24,839 nt of DNA from an uncultured Muribaculaceae bacterium. GTDB lineage: Bacteria > Bacteroidota > Bacteroidia > Bacteroidales > Muribaculaceae. Below, in pieces: positions 23,157-24,839 of this stretch (the stretch's first letter is position 1; each line of letters starts with the position of its first letter). The stretch spans positions 1 through 24,839 of the forward strand of contig CAQFOZ010000032.1 in NCBI GenBank assembly GCA_948788915.1, in the 5' to 3' direction. A program made the translations under genes and the position numbers. The notes under the pieces were generated by a model. It had not been told where the DNA came from. It searched no databases and was given only the letters and a program-made list of their open reading frames with translations.

Positions 23157-24587
23157 TTAATAATGAATTGTTATTTTATTCTTTAATTCTTTCAAAGCTT
23201 CATCGGATTCTTTCACACCTCTTGACCGTGCCCTGAGAAACCACGCCTCAGCCTGAGCATACCGATGTTGAAGCGCTTCTACGACACCCCTTGCATAATC
23301 GGATTCAGGAGATGACGGAATATCAACCAACAGTTTGGCCGCCTCATTTATATTACCTTCGGAAATACACCGGTTCACAGTTTCGAGGGTCTGCAGCTCC
23401 ACCTCTTCATACTGATGCTGATACTCTATTCTATATGCCGTACGTCTAAGTCCGGGTAATATCTTCTTGCTGATCCAAGCCCAGGACGCACCGTGATTCC
23501 TTAACCGTGCCTCTTTTGCATCAAAACTCATGTCACTGTCAATTATATCAAGAAGCTCGACTTTATCATCAAGTGCTGAAGAAAGAATCGCTTTACGTAA
23601 TCCCTCCCAATCTTCAGCAACATGATTTATCCAGATAATGCTGTCTGCAAGATGTTTCTCAGACAAGATATAGTTCCTCACTGCCTTGGTTCTTTCATAT
23701 GCAATCCGGTCATTATTGCTGTATGAGCCTTCCGGAGACGCGTACCCCGTAAGCTCTATCCTGTGGATTTCCATTCCAAGATTATTGCTCACAGAGTCAA
23801 TTTTGTCTGAAATAGAACTCAATTCTGTTCTGTTGTCAGCAAATGTTGTGTCAATATCTGTCCTGTTTATCCTGAACTGTACACGCGCGACACCGACGAG
23901 ATTTTCTGTCAACACTTTGCTGTGCGACACATCTACAAGTGGGAAATCAAACTTGGGCAAAGTATCGGCAACCGTAATCTCAACAGTTTCAACAGCAGGT
24001 TCTTCCTGTATTATTACGGCTGGTTCCACCTTCTTTGAGCTACCAAAATAATACACCAGACTGACTGCGGCTTTAGTTGGTCCGACATAATTTTTATTGC
24101 GGGTCGCAATCTTTCTTCCGCATTCAGAACAAGGAAACTTGTCATAACCATAACGTGCGTAACCGACTGCAATCTCAGTCTCCACCCCCCAATGACTACC
24201 AAAACGCCACGAATAGCCATATCCGACACCGATGCCTGCTGCCCATCCCTGACGCCTGAACTGCTTAAGAGTTGAGTTGAACTGACCACCGAATAAATGA
24301 CCGGCAAAGAAATGACCTCGCAAATTTTTATCCCGCAGCCAATATCTCAATTCCGGTTGTACCATCCAGTGTTTCCATTGTCTGCCATGAGATAATTCCC
24401 ATCCATTGTAGTTGCCGGATATGTCTATGGACCAATGGGGCGCCACCCTAAACTCAATACCCAAATTGGCATTATACAGAGCATCATATAGAATGTTGGT
24501 CTTTACAGCGACTCTCTCCTCAGCACTACAATTTATTCCGAGAATTACTGTTATTGAAAGTAGCGTTATTATGGATTTAAATTTCAT
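23157..24587 (-). CDS. DUF3575/OmpA-family outer-membrane protein with C-terminal TPR-like region
   Basis: A 476-residue protein and the first gene of the pilus operon. The signal peptide is MKFKSIITLLSITVILGINCSA (cut before EER; a lipobox reading with Cys20 is possible but weaker). Residues about 27-185 match DUF3575, an eight-strand beta-barrel (VAVKTNILYDALYNANLGIEF, WELSHGRQWKHWMVQPELRYW). A CSEC pair lies at 153-156. A Pro/Glu/Val linker (186-210) leads to an OmpA-like peptidoglycan-associated fold: IELTGYASPEGSYSNNDRIAYERTKAVRNYI. The usual diaminopimelate-binding Asp is replaced here by the Ala-Ser of YASPEG, while the Arg is kept. The last about 70 residues look like tandem helical repeats (ALQHRYAQAEAWFLRARSRG). 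It may tether the pilus base to the cell wall; that is inference. Confidence 0.85.
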   Translation of the reverse strand: MKFKSIITLLSITVILGINCSAEERVAVKTNILYDALYNANLGIEFRVAPHWSIDISGNYNGWELSHGRQWKHWMVQPELRYWLRDKNLRGHFFAGHLFGGQFNSTLKQFRRQGWAAGIGVGYGYSWRFGSHWGVETEIAVGYARYGYDKFPCSECGRKIATRNKNYVGPTKAAVSLVYYFGSSKKVEPAVIIQEEPAVETVEITVADTLPKFDFPLVDVSHSKVLTENLVGVARVQFRINRTDIDTTFADNRTELSSISDKIDSVSNNLGMEIHRIELTGYASPEGSYSNNDRIAYERTKAVRNYILSEKHLADSIIWINHVAEDWEGLRKAILSSALDDKVELLDIIDSDMSFDAKEARLRNHGASWAWISKKILPGLRRTAYRIEYQHQYEEVELQTLETVNRCISEGNINEAAKLLVDIPSSPESDYARGVVEALQHRYAQAEAWFLRARSRGVKESDEALKELKNKITIHY

Positions 24588-24621
24588 CCGGTTTTAATTT
24601 ATAGCTGTTATTGTTTTTACA

Positions 24622-24639
24622 GCTTGAGTTAATTCAAGC
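24622..24639 (-). promoter_or_regulatory. 18-base dyad in the pilus operon leader
   Basis: GCTTGAGTT/AATTCAAGC is self-complementary except for one G-T pair. It lies 35 bases upstream of the first start codon of the pilus operon and inside the predicted mRNA leader. It could be a hairpin affecting translation or a repressor site. The rest of the 24588-24839 gap is AT-rich with no gene. Confidence 0.4.
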
Positions 24640-24736
24640 CTTGAAAAGTAAATTTACCATTTAATTTTGTATTTTGTTTACTCTATTACAAAAAAACGCA
24701 TTAGCATAAGATAAAAATACTGAACAAAGAGTTATC

Positions 24737-24768
24737 CAAAGATAAATTATATATTATCTTAAAATAAA
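24737..24768 (-). promoter_or_regulatory. Candidate promoter of the pilus operon
   Basis: On the minus strand, TTTA (24768-24765), 20 bases, then TATCTTTG (24744-24737): a full -7 match and three of four bases at -33. Transcription would start near 24730, giving a leader of about 143 bases. Arms AAGATAA (24739-24745) and TTATCTT (24754-24760) form a dyad that covers the -7 box, a possible operator. No invertible-segment repeats were seen in the part of the gap that is visible. Confidence 0.45.
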
Positions 24769-24839
24769 TCATACAAATTATCAGCCCTAGATTCAAGAAC
24801 GAAGTGCAAAAATTTCCGTACTGAATAGCCCAATATTTT

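Noticed and set aside
24588..24839. Invertible promoter (phase variation) upstream of the pilus operon
   Set aside because: I looked for paired inverted repeats bracketing the promoter in the visible 252 bases and found only short dyads; the far side of the gap lies beyond the window.

Overview
The window looks like a chromosomal segment of a gut-type Bacteroidales bacterium, possibly Muribaculaceae or a Bacteroides/Porphyromonas relative. The clues are Bacteroidetes promoters (TTTG-N20-TAnnTTTG), few Shine-Dalgarno sites, and Bacteroidota-restricted families: Wzi-like capsule assembly, a PCMD-domain protein, DUF4294, a long signal peptidase I, DUF5106-thioredoxin, and Mfa/Fim (type V) pilus lipoproteins. 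No plasmid, phage or CRISPR feature was seen. Layout: (1) 1-3990, minus strand: a closely spaced housekeeping run, nucleoside (uridine) kinase-like protein > MgtE magnesium transporter > MutS (MutS is cut by the window edge). (2) 4045-4694, plus strand: a strong promoter followed by tRNA-Glu(UUC), rpsT and a second, identical tRNA-Glu, closed by a terminator-like hairpin. (3) 4811-7979, plus: Wzi-like outer-membrane barrel, a small lipoprotein, rnhB and a TatD-family hydrolase, tightly packed. (4) 7979-8190: a non-coding element bounded by 19-base inverted repeats and filled with nested hairpins. A TAACTTTG -7 box ends just before it and a TTA direct repeat flanks it. It could be a MITE or a stand-alone structured RNA. 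(5) 8232-13428, plus: PCMD-domain secreted protein, dapB, lepB, WbqC-family protein, DUF4294 protein, and a DUF4886/SGNH-type hydrolase. (6) 13427-13528: two back-to-back hairpins, the second with a perfect 24-bp stem, separating convergent transcription units. (7) 13527-24587, minus: a seven-gene pilus operon. In transcription order it runs DUF3575/OmpA protein, Mfa1-like fimbrilin, Mfa2/FimB anchor, two minor fimbrial lipoproteins (the second with a lectin-like C-terminal module), a third large fimbrial lipoprotein, and a thioredoxin-fold DUF5106 lipoprotein. Most junctions overlap or abut. A candidate promoter lies at 24737-24768. How region 7 would work, by inference from type V pili: subunits cross to the outer surface as lipoproteins, are cut by a trypsin-like protease at an Arg-Ala site, and polymerise by donor-strand exchange onto the anchor. 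All four non-anchor subunits here carry an (S/T)-R-A site at residue 50-58, and the anchor lacks it. The last gene, a periplasm-type thioredoxin, could service the cysteine-rich minor subunits. The two most interesting items are this redox-equipped pilus operon with its apparent lectin-like tip and the inverted-repeat element at 7979-8190. Four starts were moved from longer TTG-initiated or upstream reading frames to internal ATG codons on the basis of lipoprotein signals and gene overlaps.
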